Of a stretch of DNA of 64,000 bases, positions 1 to 7,673 are shown piece by piece. The stretch is from Deinococcus grandis (GTDB lineage: Bacteria; Deinococcota; Deinococci; Deinococcales; Deinococcaceae). How positions within the stretch are numbered: position 1 is the first letter of the stretch; each line of letters opens with the position of its first letter. The stretch covers positions 2,812,501 through 2,876,500 of the forward strand of contig NZ_BCMS01000001.1 in NCBI RefSeq assembly GCF_001485435.1. The letters run 5' to 3'. Position numbers and translations under genes: made by a program. A model generated the notes under the pieces. That model was not told the origin of the DNA. It did not search any database and worked only from the letters and a program-made list of their open reading frames with translations.

Positions 1-644
1 TGCTGGGCGCGTACCCGCTGGATCAGCCGGAGCGGCCGGTGGGGCTGGCGTTCGGCTTCCCGGCGCTGCGGGATGGCGCGGTGTGGCATCACTCGCACCT
101 GCTGGCCGTTGATCCGGCCTGCCGGGGCTCGGGGCTGGCGGTGGCGCTGAAGGACGTGCAGCGGCGGCTGGCACTGGCGCAGGGCCTAACCCGCATGACG
201 TGGACCTTCGATCCGCTGGTGACGAGGAATGCCCGCCTGAACCTGGGGAAGCTGGGGGCCACCGCGCGGACGTACCTGCCGGACTGGTACGCGCTGGAGG
301 AGGACCGTGCCGGGGCGTTTCCGGCGGACCGCCTGCTGATCGAGTGGGATCTGGCGCGCGGCCCAGTGGAACGTCCGGCCCCGCGACCGGAGGGACTGCG
401 GGTCCTGGAGGCGTTGGGCGACGGGCCGGGCGTGCCTCTGCCCCTGGAGGGCGAGGTCCTGATCGCCCCGACGTTGCTGGCCGAGGTGCCGCTGCGCGTG
501 GACGCTCTGCCGGAGCCGGTGCGGCGGGCGTGGCGGCTGGCACTGCGTGACGTGCTGGGCGGCGCGCTGGCGCGGGGGTTCGCGGTGGTGGATCTGGCGC
601 GGGAGGATGAGCGGGCCTTCTACGTGCTGCGCCGGGAAGGTTGA
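1..644 (+). CDS. GNAT-family N-acetyltransferase, 5' end outside the window
   Basis: The reading frame is open from the first bases of the window, so the N-terminus is missing and the ATG at 39 is internal. The visible part begins with a beta-strand and the acetyl-CoA loop typical of GNAT enzymes (LLAVDPACRGSGLAVALK), followed by a helix. It then reads MTWTFDPLVTRNARLNL, a pattern I associate with the predicted GNAT group COG3375. The substrate cannot be told from sequence. It ends 56 bp before ddrB on the same strand, but ddrB has its own regulated promoter, so co-transcription is not required. Family assignment is good; function is general only. Confidence 0.75.
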   Translation, partial: LGAYPLDQPERPVGLAFGFPALRDGAVWHHSHLLAVDPACRGSGLAVALKDVQRRLALAQGLTRMTWTFDPLVTRNARLNLGKLGATARTYLPDWYALEEDRAGAFPADRLLIEWDLARGPVERPAPRPEGLRVLEALGDGPGVPLPLEGEVLIAPTLLAEVPLRVDALPEPVRRAWRLALRDVLGGALARGFAVVDLAREDERAFYVLRREG

Positions 645-674
645 GCGGCCACTGTTCAGAACCCCCAGGCCATG

Positions 675-691
675 TTATGTTATTTACATAA
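675..691 (+). promoter_or_regulatory. RDRM operator (radiation/desiccation response motif) of ddrB
   Basis: The 17-bp near-palindrome TTATGTTATTTACATAA lies directly in front of the ddrB ribosome-binding site (AGGAGG at 691-696). It matches the known Deinococcus RDRM consensus (TTATGTCATTGACATAA type). In studied species this site is bound by the repressor DdrO, which the metalloprotease PprI/IrrE cleaves after radiation or desiccation. Derepression of ddrB on DNA damage is inferred from that knowledge. Confidence 0.93.
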
Positions 692-700
692 GGAGGTCAG

Positions 701-1252
701 ATGTTACATATTGAATTCACCACCGACCTGGGCGCCAAAGTCACCGTGGACGTCGAGAACGCCTCGGCACTCCTCGACACCCAGCGGCAGTACGGCCGCC
801 TCGGCTGGACCAGCGGCGAGATCCCCAGCGGCGGCTACCAGTTCCCGTTGGAGAACGAACCCGACTTCGACTGGCACCTCATCGGCGCGCGCAAGTGGAC
901 CAGCCCCGACGGCGAGGACCTCGTCATCCACAAGGGGCACGCCTACCGCCGCCGCGAACTCGAAGCGGTCGACAGCCGTAAGATGAAACTCCCCGCCGCC
1001 GTCAAGTACTCCCGCGGCGCGAAAAGCACCGACCCCGAGCACATCCGCGAGAAGAGCGACGGCGAATTCGAGTACGTGACCCTCGCCATCTTCCGCGGCG
1101 GCCGCCGCCAGGACCGCTACGCCACGCCCGGCGCCCGCCCCGGCACGCCCACGCAGGCCCCCACCCAGGCCGCGCGGCCCGCCCCCACCCGCCCGGCCCC
1201 CGCACCAGCCCGCCCCGCCCCGGCACGCGCAGACGACGAACCGCCATTCTGA
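701..1252 (+). CDS. ddrB: Single-stranded DNA-binding damage-response protein DdrB
   Basis: This 183-residue protein closely resembles D. radiodurans DdrB over residues 1-145, for example in the stretches QYGRLGWTSGEIPSGGYQFP and ARKWTSPDGEDL. DdrB is a pentameric, non-OB-fold ssDNA-binding protein that promotes single-strand annealing during early genome reassembly after irradiation. Residues from about 145 on form a Pro/Ala-rich, probably disordered tail that ends DDEPPF. That ending resembles the acidic SSB tail that recruits partner proteins. The start is fixed by a strong AGGAGG five bases upstream of ATG. The RDRM at 675-691 overlaps the leader, so damage-inducible expression is expected. 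A terminator hairpin follows at about 1300. Confidence 0.96.
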   Translation: MLHIEFTTDLGAKVTVDVENASALLDTQRQYGRLGWTSGEIPSGGYQFPLENEPDFDWHLIGARKWTSPDGEDLVIHKGHAYRRRELEAVDSRKMKLPAAVKYSRGAKSTDPEHIREKSDGEFEYVTLAIFRGGRRQDRYATPGARPGTPTQAPTQAARPAPTRPAPAPARPAPARADDEPPF

Positions 1253-1295
1253 GGAGGTTGTGGGTTGTGGGCTGTGGGGTGTAGGAACACCACAG

Positions 1296-1335
1296 AAAAA
1301 GGGCACCCCAGATCGGCGGTGCCCTTCCTCTTTTC
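1296..1335. terminator. Bidirectional terminator between ddrB and the MazG-like gene
   Basis: Stem GGGCACC (1301-1307) pairs with GGTGCCC (1318-1324). It is flanked by an A-run on the left and a TTCCTCTTTT tract on the right, so it can serve both convergent genes. Confidence 0.8.
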
Positions 1336-1359
1336 CCACTCCCTCCTGCCCACTCCCCT

Positions 1360-1794
1360 CTACCTACCGCCCACTGCCCGTTCGATCACCGAGCGCACGT
1401 CGGCGGGCTGCCACCCTTCGGGTTTGAGGATCTTCCCGTCGGCGCGGCGCGGCCCGCTGGCCTTGGTCAGGTTCGCGCGGTGGACCTCGGCGAACACGGC
1501 GTCGGCATCCAGTCCCAGGCGGTCGAAGGCGCCGTACGTGACGTACAGCAGGTCGGCCAGTTCGTGCGCCAGGGCGGTCAGGTCGTGCGCGGCCAGGGTC
1601 TCCCCGGCGTCCAGGCGGGCGGCGAGGGCCTGGAATTCGACGTCCACCTCGGCCGCCTCCTCCTGGATGAGGGTGCGGCGCAGCGTCAGCAGGGCGCGGT
1701 CGGGGGGCGTGGGGGTGTCACGGCGGTCCTCGCCGATGGCGTCGTGGAAGTCGCGCAGGTGGCGGGCGTTCGTTTTGGGGGCATGACTGGTCAT
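1360..1794 (-). CDS. MazG-like nucleoside triphosphate pyrophosphohydrolase
   Basis: A 144-residue all-alpha protein of the MazG/HisE-like NTP-pyrophosphohydrolase superfamily. The signature is the acidic helix pair LIQEEAAEVDVEF (about residues 42-54) and HELADLLYVTYGAFDRLGLD (about 77-96), which supply the magnesium-binding Glu/Asp residues. The C-terminus carries KASGPRRADGKILKPEGWQP, as in phosphoribosyl-ATP pyrophosphohydrolase-like house-cleaning enzymes. It probably hydrolyses non-canonical or excess NTPs to NMP and pyrophosphate; the substrate is unknown. The start is supported by a TAGCAT box 6 nt upstream. It converges with ddrB. Confidence 0.8.
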   Translation of the reverse strand: MTSHAPKTNARHLRDFHDAIGEDRRDTPTPPDRALLTLRRTLIQEEAAEVDVEFQALAARLDAGETLAAHDLTALAHELADLLYVTYGAFDRLGLDADAVFAEVHRANLTKASGPRRADGKILKPEGWQPADVRSVIERAVGGR

Positions 1795-1800
1795 CCGGTC

Positions 1801-1806
1801 ATGCTA
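1801..1806 (-). promoter_or_regulatory. Leaderless -10 box for the MazG-like gene
   Basis: TAGCAT lies 6 nt before the ATG. It overlaps the last codons of the upstream gene, so the gene can be transcribed on its own. Confidence 0.55.
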
Positions 1807-2223
1807 ACGGCCCGGCCACAGGCTGCGGCGTGGGGCGAGGTCGGCGTCCGTGACGGTCACGCGCGCCGCGCCCGCTGTGACGGGCACGGGGAGGTTCAGG
1901 TCCACGCGGCGGCACACGCGTTCGCGCAGGCCGCACACGAACAGCGGGCCGCGCAGGCGCAGCTCCCCGGCGGGCGCGGCGGGCAGGGTCACGCGGACGG
2001 GCAGCAGCAGCCCGAAGGATTCCGGGTGGGTGACGCTGGCCGGGCCACTCAGCCGCACGGGCAGCGGCGCGCGGCCCGGGGCGTGCAGGGTCAGGGCGCT
2101 GGGGGCCTCGCGGTTCACCAGAACGGCCCGCAGGTCGAACCTCACCTCCACGGTCAGGGGGGCGGCCCCGGCGACGCCCGCACTCAGCAGCAGTGGGACC
2201 AGCAGGAGCGGCAGCGGGCGCAT
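1804..2223 (-). CDS. Exported protein of unknown function, thiol-disulfide-domain-like
   Basis: A 139-residue protein that begins with a signal peptide, MRPLPLLLVPLLLSAGVAGA, probably cleaved near residue 20. The remainder is a beta-rich domain with two cysteines in LFVCGLRERVCRR, a spacing reminiscent of the N-terminal DsbD/thiol-disulfide interchange domain (C-x5-C after a G-P-L-F turn). I do not recognise a precise family. The start at 2223 was chosen because the reading frame upstream is basic and low-complexity, whereas here a signal peptide begins with a TAGGCT box 7 nt upstream. It ends 9 bp before the MazG-like gene on the same strand. Confidence 0.7.
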   Translation of the reverse strand: MRPLPLLLVPLLLSAGVAGAAPLTVEVRFDLRAVLVNREAPSALTLHAPGRAPLPVRLSGPASVTHPESFGLLLPVRVTLPAAPAGELRLRGPLFVCGLRERVCRRVDLNLPVPVTAGAARVTVTDADLAPRRSLWPGR

Positions 2224-2562
2224 ACCGGGCAGCCTAGCAACAGCCAGTGGCGTGCGGGGTCGCAACAGACCGCCGCCCCGGAGGTGGGGTCCGGGGCGGT
2301 CAGGGAAAACTCTGGTTGGGTCAGGTTGAAGGACTTGCACCTTCCGCGCGCTGGCCGGGTGGCCTGCGACCTGCTCGCGCGCCCGTTGGTGAAGAGGTGG
2401 GCGTCTCCCTCTCGGCCTTCGCCCCGTGGGGGGCGACCTCACCAGGCCGAGGCGAAGTATGCCCCGCCAGTGTCAGCGCCGCATGTGCCGGATCTACAGC
2501 GGGCCTTAAGCAAAATGGCGCAGAGGGAACACTGTTCCAGACGACACCAACTCATTCAGCCG
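2224..2562. other. 339-bp intergenic region with a strong hairpin, no gene recognised
   Basis: No credible protein frame is seen. A two-part hairpin occupies 2411-2451: CTCGGCCT pairs with AGGCCGAG and, inside it, CGCCCC pairs with GGGGCG. A second short stem GGCC-GGGT-GGCC lies near 2350. The segment also contains a perfect 5-bp T-arm-like stem-loop (GAAGG/CCTTC) near 2325, but no tRNA can be built around it. It could be the 3' region of the downstream metallophosphoesterase transcript or an unassigned structured RNA. Confidence 0.4.
2231..2236 (-). promoter_or_regulatory. Leaderless -10 box for the exported protein gene
   Basis: TAGGCT lies 7 nt before the ATG at 2223. Confidence 0.6.
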
Positions 2563-3210
2563 CTACAGGTCCACGATGTGGTACCCGTACGCGTTGATGA
2601 CCCGCGCGCCGCTCTCGGGGTCCAGGTACTCCAGTTTCTTCCCCTCGTACTCGTGGATGTGCCCGTGCACGACCAGGCGGGGGTGACGGCGGGCCATGAA
2701 CGCGCTGATGTCCGGGCAGCCCCGGTGCGCGTAGTCACTCCCGGCGTGCGGGCCGGTGGGGGGCGCGTGCGTCAGCAGGACGTCCACGCCGCGCCGCGCC
2801 TGCCACGCCAGCCGCCCCAGCCCCCAGCGGGCCTGCGCGCGGGTGTACTGCCCCTCGCCGTCTGTGCGGTAGCGGGGCACGCCGCCCCAGCCCGCCACGC
2901 GCAGCCCGGCCTCCTCGATCACGCGGCCGTGCGCGGCAATCACGCCGCGCGGGGGAATGCGGCCCTCGCCCTCGTTCACGTACTCGTTCTCGTGGTTGCC
3001 GTGCACGTAGATGATGGGCACCGTGAGTTTCGTCGCCAGGAACTCCAGGTAGTAGCCGGGCAGGTCCCCGGCGGCCAGTACCGCGTCCACCGGGGGCACG
3101 CCCTGCGGGAACGCCGAGCGGTACACGAACGGGTGGACGTGATCGGCCAGCACCATGACGCGCTTCCCCAGCGGGGCGCGGGACAGGGGGGGCAGGGCGG
3201 GCGGCGTCAT
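2563..3210 (-). CDS. Calcineurin-like metallophosphoesterase
   Basis: A 215-residue protein with the metallophosphoesterase motif series: ADHVHP near residue 20, AAGDLPG, YVHGNHENE, LLTHAPPTGPHAG and VVHGHIHEYEG. These supply the Asp, Asn and His ligands of a dinuclear metal site. The last motif is the GHxH signature. The substrate is unknown; relatives hydrolyse phosphodiesters or phosphoproteins. The start was placed at MTPPALPPLSRAP rather than the upstream in-frame start at 3288, because conservation should begin with the first beta-strand (KRVMVLADH). It is divergently transcribed from the next acetyltransferase gene. Confidence 0.8.
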   Translation of the reverse strand: MTPPALPPLSRAPLGKRVMVLADHVHPFVYRSAFPQGVPPVDAVLAAGDLPGYYLEFLATKLTVPIIYVHGNHENEYVNEGEGRIPPRGVIAAHGRVIEEAGLRVAGWGGVPRYRTDGEGQYTRAQARWGLGRLAWQARRGVDVLLTHAPPTGPHAGSDYAHRGCPDISAFMARRHPRLVVHGHIHEYEGKKLEYLDPESGARVINAYGYHIVDL

Positions 3211-3308
3211 GGTCAGGATGAGGGTGGTCCGAAGGCGGCCAGACCGGGGGTACTGCGCGTGATGGACGAGTGTACCCCCGCGCGACACTCCGGGGAGAGG
3301 GGTCGCGC

Positions 3309-3314
3309 TAGCGT
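3309..3314 (+). promoter_or_regulatory. Leaderless -10 box for the RimJ/RimL-type acetyltransferase
   Basis: TAGCGT lies 6 nt before a GTG start and supports that start. Confidence 0.6.
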
Positions 3315-3320
3315 GCGGGC

Positions 3321-3854
3321 GTGCCGGTCCTCCAGACGCCCCGCCTGCTGCTGCTGCCCCTGTCCCGCGCGGTGATCGCGCGCCGCTTGGAGGCCGAAGC
3401 GTTCACGCTGCCCCTGCCCGGGCCGGACGGGCCGCTGGACGTGACGTTCGAGCCGGAGTGGCCGGGCGATCCGCTCCCCGTCTTTCCGGGGATGCTGGCA
3501 GCCATGACCGGGCAACAGGCCGAGGTAGCGGGCTCGTTCATCGCCGTGCAGCGGGACACCGGCGAGGCGGTCGGGATGCTGGGCACGAAGGGGCCCGCCT
3601 CGCCGGAGGGGGCGCTGGAGATCGGGTACGGCTTCAACCCGGCAGTGTGGGGGCAGGGCCTCGCCACCGAGGGCGTGGGTGCGCTGGTGACGTACCTGCA
3701 CGCGGGGCCGCACGTGCGAGCCGTCACGGCTGAGACCGCCGTGGACAACCCGGCCAGCGCGCGGGTCCTGACGAAGCTGGGCTTCCGGCAGGTGGGCCGC
3801 GGAGACAGCGACGAGGATGGCCCGCTGATCCTGTGGGCGCACGCCGCCACCTGA
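3321..3854 (+). CDS. RimJ/RimL-type GNAT N-acetyltransferase
   Basis: A 177-residue GNAT protein. The N-terminus has the TPRLLLLPLS strand characteristic of RimJ/RimL-like (Acetyltransf_3) enzymes. The acetyl-CoA-binding region reads EIGYGFNPAVWGQGLATEGV, followed by AVTAETAVDNPASARVLTKLGF, the typical last helix and strand. It transfers acetyl from acetyl-CoA to an amine; the acceptor (ribosomal protein N-terminus, metabolite or antibiotic) cannot be inferred. The GTG start at 3321 is supported by the TAGCGT box. No operon partner is seen. Confidence 0.8.
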   Translation: MPVLQTPRLLLLPLSRAVIARRLEAEAFTLPLPGPDGPLDVTFEPEWPGDPLPVFPGMLAAMTGQQAEVAGSFIAVQRDTGEAVGMLGTKGPASPEGALEIGYGFNPAVWGQGLATEGVGALVTYLHAGPHVRAVTAETAVDNPASARVLTKLGFRQVGRGDSDEDGPLILWAHAAT

Positions 3855-3972
3855 GCAGCACCGGATGACTACCGCCCAGCATGAATATTCACCTGAATAC
3901 TCAGCGCCTCTCATCTGAACGCGCCGCGTGGAAATAATGTTGCAGGCGTGAGGCATACCGCCCCGGACCCCT

Positions 3973-3978
3973 TAGGCT
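3973..3978 (+). promoter_or_regulatory. Leaderless -10 box for arginase
   Basis: TAGGCT lies 7 nt before the ATG at 3986, with no Shine-Dalgarno sequence between. Confidence 0.65.
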
Positions 3979-3985
3979 GGAGTGC

Positions 3986-4885
3986 ATGAACCTCTCGATT
4001 CTGGGTATCCCGATGGACCTCGGGGCGGGCCGCCGTGGCGTGGACATGGGCCCGTCCGCGCTGCGCAACGCCCACCTGACCCGCGCGCTGCGCGACCTCG
4101 GCCACCGCGTGACCGACCTGGGCGACGTGCGCGTGGCGCTGCCCGAGAGCGTGGACAAGCTGGAGGAAGGGGGCATGGTGTTCCTGGAGTCCATCCTGGA
4201 CGCCTGCCAGGGCACCCGTGACCGCCTCGCGGCGCTGCCCGCTGATACCTTCCCGCTGACGATCGGCGGGGATCACAGCGTCAGCATGGGCACCGTGACC
4301 GGCAACGCCCTGCGCGGCACCCCGGGCGGGGCGCGCATGGGCCTGATCTGGGTGGACGCGCACACCGACTACAACACGCCGGGCAGCAGCCCCAGCGGCA
4401 ACATTCACGGCATGCCGGTCGCGCACCTGACCGGGCTGGGCGACCCGCGCCTGACCGGGCTGGGCGGCGGCTGGCACATGCGCCCCGAGGACATCGTCAT
4501 GATCGGCATCCGCAGCGTGGACCCCCATGAACGCGACCTGCTGCGCGAGGCCGGGATCAAGGCGTACACCATGAAGGACGTGGACCAGCTGGGCATCACC
4601 CGCATCCACGAGGAGACCCTGGAGCGCCTGAGCGGCACCCAGCGGCTGCACGTGTCCTTCGACGCGGACGCGCTGGACCCCAGCGTGTGCCCCGGCGTCG
4701 GCACGCCCGTCCCCGGCGGCCTGACGTACCGCGAGGGTCACCTCCTGATGGAACTGCTGTCCGAGTCGGGCCGCGTGACGAGCATGGACATCGTGGAGGT
4801 CAACCCGATCCTCGACACCCGCAACCAGACGGCGGAGGTCATGGTGGGCATGGCCGCCAGCCTGCTCGGGCAGCGCATCCTCTGA
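3986..4885 (+). CDS. rocF: Arginase
   Basis: A 299-residue ureohydrolase with all manganese-binding signatures of arginases: GGDHSVS at residues 94-100, DAHTDYN at 124-130 and SFDADALDP at 224-232. The arginase-type SGNIHGMPVAHL loop follows the second motif. Bacterial arginases of this length (RocF type, about 300 residues) hydrolyse L-arginine to L-ornithine and urea, feeding arginine catabolism in the cytoplasm. The SxSGNxHGMP loop and length favour arginase over agmatinase. It appears monocistronic with a leaderless promoter. Confidence 0.92.
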   Translation: MNLSILGIPMDLGAGRRGVDMGPSALRNAHLTRALRDLGHRVTDLGDVRVALPESVDKLEEGGMVFLESILDACQGTRDRLAALPADTFPLTIGGDHSVSMGTVTGNALRGTPGGARMGLIWVDAHTDYNTPGSSPSGNIHGMPVAHLTGLGDPRLTGLGGGWHMRPEDIVMIGIRSVDPHERDLLREAGIKAYTMKDVDQLGITRIHEETLERLSGTQRLHVSFDADALDPSVCPGVGTPVPGGLTYREGHLLMELLSESGRVTSMDIVEVNPILDTRNQTAEVMVGMAASLLGQRIL

Positions 4886-4978
4886 CCTGCGGCTCTCCCC
4901 TGCCCCGCCCTGTGCGTGGTGGGGGCTTTGTGCACGGGGTCTCGACGGCCCCCCGCGTGGCGTGACATCCTGCGCGTC

Positions 4979-5851
4979 ATGGTCGTCCTGCCCATCCGTT
5001 TCGAGCGCAGTCCCCGCCTGCACCCCATGCTGAGCGAGGTCGCGCACCCGGTGGGCACCCGCGTGGTCGTGCAGGGCAAACGCGGCCCCGAGGTCGCGAC
5101 CGTGCGCGGCGAACCCACCCCGCCGCAGGAGCAGGAGCGCTACGGCGCGGTGCTGCGCGCCGCCACGCCCGAGGACCTGAGCCGCTGGGAGGAACTCCAT
5201 GCCACCGGCGAGGACCTGAAGTGGCTGCTGCGCGCCCGCGCCCGGCAGCGCAGCCTCCCGGTGAAGGTCGTGGCGGTCGAGTTCACGCTCGACGAGAGCC
5301 TGGTGACGGTCAGCTACAGCGCCGAGGAACGCATCGAACTGACCGGATTGATCAGCGAGCTGCGCGGGCACACGCGCGCCCGGGTGAACTTCGCGGCGGT
5401 CGGCCCGCGCGAGCAGGCGCAGATGATCGGCACGCTCGGCGCATGTGGCCGCGAGAACTGCTCCTCGACGCACCTGCAGGACTTCGCGCCGGTCAGTATC
5501 CGCATGGCGCGCGACCAGCAGCTCCCGCTGAACCCGGAGAAACTGTCCGGGCCGTGCGGGCGGCTGCTGTGCTGCCTGCAGTTCGAGCACACCCAGTACC
5601 TCGACCTCCTGAAGGACCTGCCGCGCAAGAACGCCCGGGTGTGCCATGAGGGGAGCGGCGCGTGCGGGAAGGTCACGAAGCTGCACCCGCTGGTCGGGAC
5701 GGTGGACGTCACGACCGATCAGGGCGTCCTGACCGACGTGCCCGCCGCGGAACTGCGCCGCCTGACGGACGCGGAGATCAAGGCGCTGCCCGACACCGGC
5801 CGGGGTGGGGGTCGTCCGGGCAGGCCGAATCGCGCGCAGCCGCGAGAATGA
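4979..5851 (+). CDS. PSP1 domain protein, RicT (YaaT)-like
   Basis: A 290-residue protein of the PSP1/RicT family. The conserved core reads GACGRENCSSTHLQDFAPVSI, then LNPEKLSGPCGRLLCCLQFE, giving a run of cysteines. In Bacillus, RicT belongs to the RicA-RicF-RicT complex that carries Fe-S clusters and assists RNase Y. Here one of the paired cysteines of the first motif is serine (NCSS). The tail after about residue 270 is Gly/Arg-rich. The start at MVVLPIRFERS was preferred to upstream in-frame starts because the family begins with this strand. The gene ends 34 bp before the peptidase start. Confidence 0.85.
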   Translation: MVVLPIRFERSPRLHPMLSEVAHPVGTRVVVQGKRGPEVATVRGEPTPPQEQERYGAVLRAATPEDLSRWEELHATGEDLKWLLRARARQRSLPVKVVAVEFTLDESLVTVSYSAEERIELTGLISELRGHTRARVNFAAVGPREQAQMIGTLGACGRENCSSTHLQDFAPVSIRMARDQQLPLNPEKLSGPCGRLLCCLQFEHTQYLDLLKDLPRKNARVCHEGSGACGKVTKLHPLVGTVDVTTDQGVLTDVPAAELRRLTDAEIKALPDTGRGGGRPGRPNRAQPRE

Positions 5852-5872
5852 CGGGGTTCACGGCCCGGACGG

Positions 5873-5878
5873 TACACT
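5873..5878 (+). promoter_or_regulatory. Leaderless -10 box for the oligoendopeptidase
   Basis: TACACT lies 7 nt before the ATG at 5886. It fixes the start downstream of a longer open frame. Confidence 0.65.
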
Positions 5879-5885
5879 CGCGCCA

Positions 5886-7601
5886 ATGACCGCCACAGAT
5901 CTGAGTGCCGTTGAAGCCACCCTGGCCGTCCCGGACGCCCTGGCCCGCTGGGAGGCGTTCGCGCCGCGCGTGCAGGCCCTGCTGGACGCTCCGCTGAGCG
6001 CGGCGGACGTGCCGGCGTGGCTGAGCACGTGGAGTGACCTGAGCGGCGAGCTGCACAGCGTCGCGGCGAAACTCGCGACGCACGCCGACCTGCACACCGA
6101 TCAGCCGGACGTGCAATCGCGCTTCCAGGCGTTCACGGGGACCGTGATGCCCGAGGCGGCACGGGCCGAGCAGGCCCTGAAGGAGAAGCTGCTGGCCGTG
6201 CCGGACTACGTGCCGGACGCCGGTTTCGCGCTGACGTACCGCCGCATGCGGGACGAGGCGGCGCTGTACCGCGAGGCGAACGTGGCGCTGGGCGTCACGC
6301 ACGAGGAGCAGAAGAACCGCCACTCGGTGATCACGGGCAACCAGGGGGTCACGCTGCGCGGCGAGGCGCTGACCATCCCGCAGGCCAGGCAGCGCCTCGA
6401 CCACCCCGAGCGCGCCGAGCGTGAGGGGGTGTGGCGCGCCCTGACCGCGAGCAACCTGGGCGTGGCCGCCGACCTGGACGGCGTGATGCGGGACCTGCTC
6501 GCCACGCGCTGGCAGCTGGCGCGCAACGCGGACGAGGTGAACTTCCGCGACTACCAGTGGAAGGTCCTCGACCGCGTGGACTACACCCCCGCCGACTGCG
6601 CCGCGTTCCACGAGGCGGTGCGGGACGAGGTCGTGCCGCTGACCGCGCAGCTGGCCGGGGACATCGCCGCGCAGCTGGGCCTGGACTCGGTGCGCCCCTG
6701 GGATTACAACCGCAACAACCTGCTCGACCCGCGGGGCCGCGCGCCGCTGGCGCCTTTCCAGACGGGCGCGCAGCTGGAGACGCTGGCGCAGGTGACCTTC
6801 GACGCGCTCGACGCGGGCCTGGGCGCGCGCTTCGGGCAGATGCGCGCGGGTGGCCTGCTGGATCTGGAATCCCGCCCGGGCAAGATGACGCACGCGTACT
6901 GCCAGTACTTCCCCACGCACAACGAACCGTTCGTGCTGATGAACGTGGTGGGCACCGCCGAGGACGTCCGCGTGCTGTTCCACGAGATGGGGCACGCCTT
7001 CCACGGCTTCTACAGCGGGGACGCGCAGCCCCTCGTGTGGAACCGCTGGAGTCCCATCGAGTTCGTGGAGATTCCCAGCATGGCCATGGAGTTCCTGACC
7101 CTGGATCACCTGGGGCACGCCTTCACGCCTGAGGAACTGGCCCGCTACCGCCAGAAGCAGCTGGAGGGCGTGATCGCGTTCCTGCCGTGGGCGGCGCAGA
7201 TGGACGCCTTCCAGCACTGGCTGTACGCCGAGGCCCCAGAGGACGTGAGCATCGAGGCGCTGGACGCGAAGTGGCTGGAACTGGACCGGACCTTCCACCC
7301 GTTCGTGAACTGGGACGGGCTGGACGAACGGGCCCGCGCGAAGGGCTGGCAGTACTACCACGTGTTCCAGGTGCCCTTCTACTACATCGAGTACGCCATG
7401 TGTTACCTCGCGGCGACCGGCATCTGGCGCGCCGCGCAGGCCGACGCCGCAGGTGCCCTGGACCGCTACCGCGCCAGCCTGCGCCTGGGCAGCACCGTCA
7501 GCGTGCCCGAGCTGTACCGCGCGGCGGGCGTGGAGTTCCGCTTCGACCGCGAGCACATCCGGGGCCTGATGGCGTTCCTGCGCGGGCAGATGCAGGCCTG
7601 A
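5886..7601 (+). CDS. pepF: M3-family oligoendopeptidase
   Basis: A 571-residue zinc metallopeptidase of family M3 (oligoendopeptidase F/thimet type). The active site HEMGHAFHGFYS starts at residue 366, where two His and the downstream Glu (in EIPSMAMEFL) bind zinc. The upstream part is helical, as expected for the channel-forming M3 fold, and the C-terminus has the Tyr-rich stretch YHVFQVPFYYIEYAM that lines the substrate cleft. It degrades short cytoplasmic peptides. The start was placed at MTATDLSAVE because of the -10 box 7 nt upstream. A strong terminator follows. Confidence 0.9.
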   Translation: MTATDLSAVEATLAVPDALARWEAFAPRVQALLDAPLSAADVPAWLSTWSDLSGELHSVAAKLATHADLHTDQPDVQSRFQAFTGTVMPEAARAEQALKEKLLAVPDYVPDAGFALTYRRMRDEAALYREANVALGVTHEEQKNRHSVITGNQGVTLRGEALTIPQARQRLDHPERAEREGVWRALTASNLGVAADLDGVMRDLLATRWQLARNADEVNFRDYQWKVLDRVDYTPADCAAFHEAVRDEVVPLTAQLAGDIAAQLGLDSVRPWDYNRNNLLDPRGRAPLAPFQTGAQLETLAQVTFDALDAGLGARFGQMRAGGLLDLESRPGKMTHAYCQYFPTHNEPFVLMNVVGTAEDVRVLFHEMGHAFHGFYSGDAQPLVWNRWSPIEFVEIPSMAMEFLTLDHLGHAFTPEELARYRQKQLEGVIAFLPWAAQMDAFQHWLYAEAPEDVSIEALDAKWLELDRTFHPFVNWDGLDERARAKGWQYYHVFQVPFYYIEYAMCYLAATGIWRAAQADAAGALDRYRASLRLGSTVSVPELYRAAGVEFRFDREHIRGLMAFLRGQMQA

Positions 7602-7625
7602 CCAGCGGCACCGGGAAGCACCAAC

Positions 7626-7665
7626 AGAAGGGGGGCCGCACATTCGCTGCGCGGCCCCCCTTCAT
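7626..7665. terminator. Strong bidirectional terminator
   Basis: GGGGGGCCGC (7630-7639) pairs with GCGGCCCCCC (7651-7660). It lies between two convergent genes. Confidence 0.85.
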
Positions 7666-7673
7666 GTGGTGGA

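Noticed and set aside
2313..2345. Possible tRNA on the minus strand (T-arm-like GAAGG-TGCAAGT-CCTTC followed by CCA)
   Set aside because: The T-loop does not match TTCRANY, and no pairing acceptor strand or anticodon arm exists within 100 nt upstream.
1480..3375. Very long open frame of about 630 codons on the plus strand
   Set aside because: It runs antisense across three real genes and has the Gln/Arg/His-rich composition of a shadow of high-GC coding sequence. Similar long shadows occur at 5778-7643, 12427-14286 and 22780-25250.
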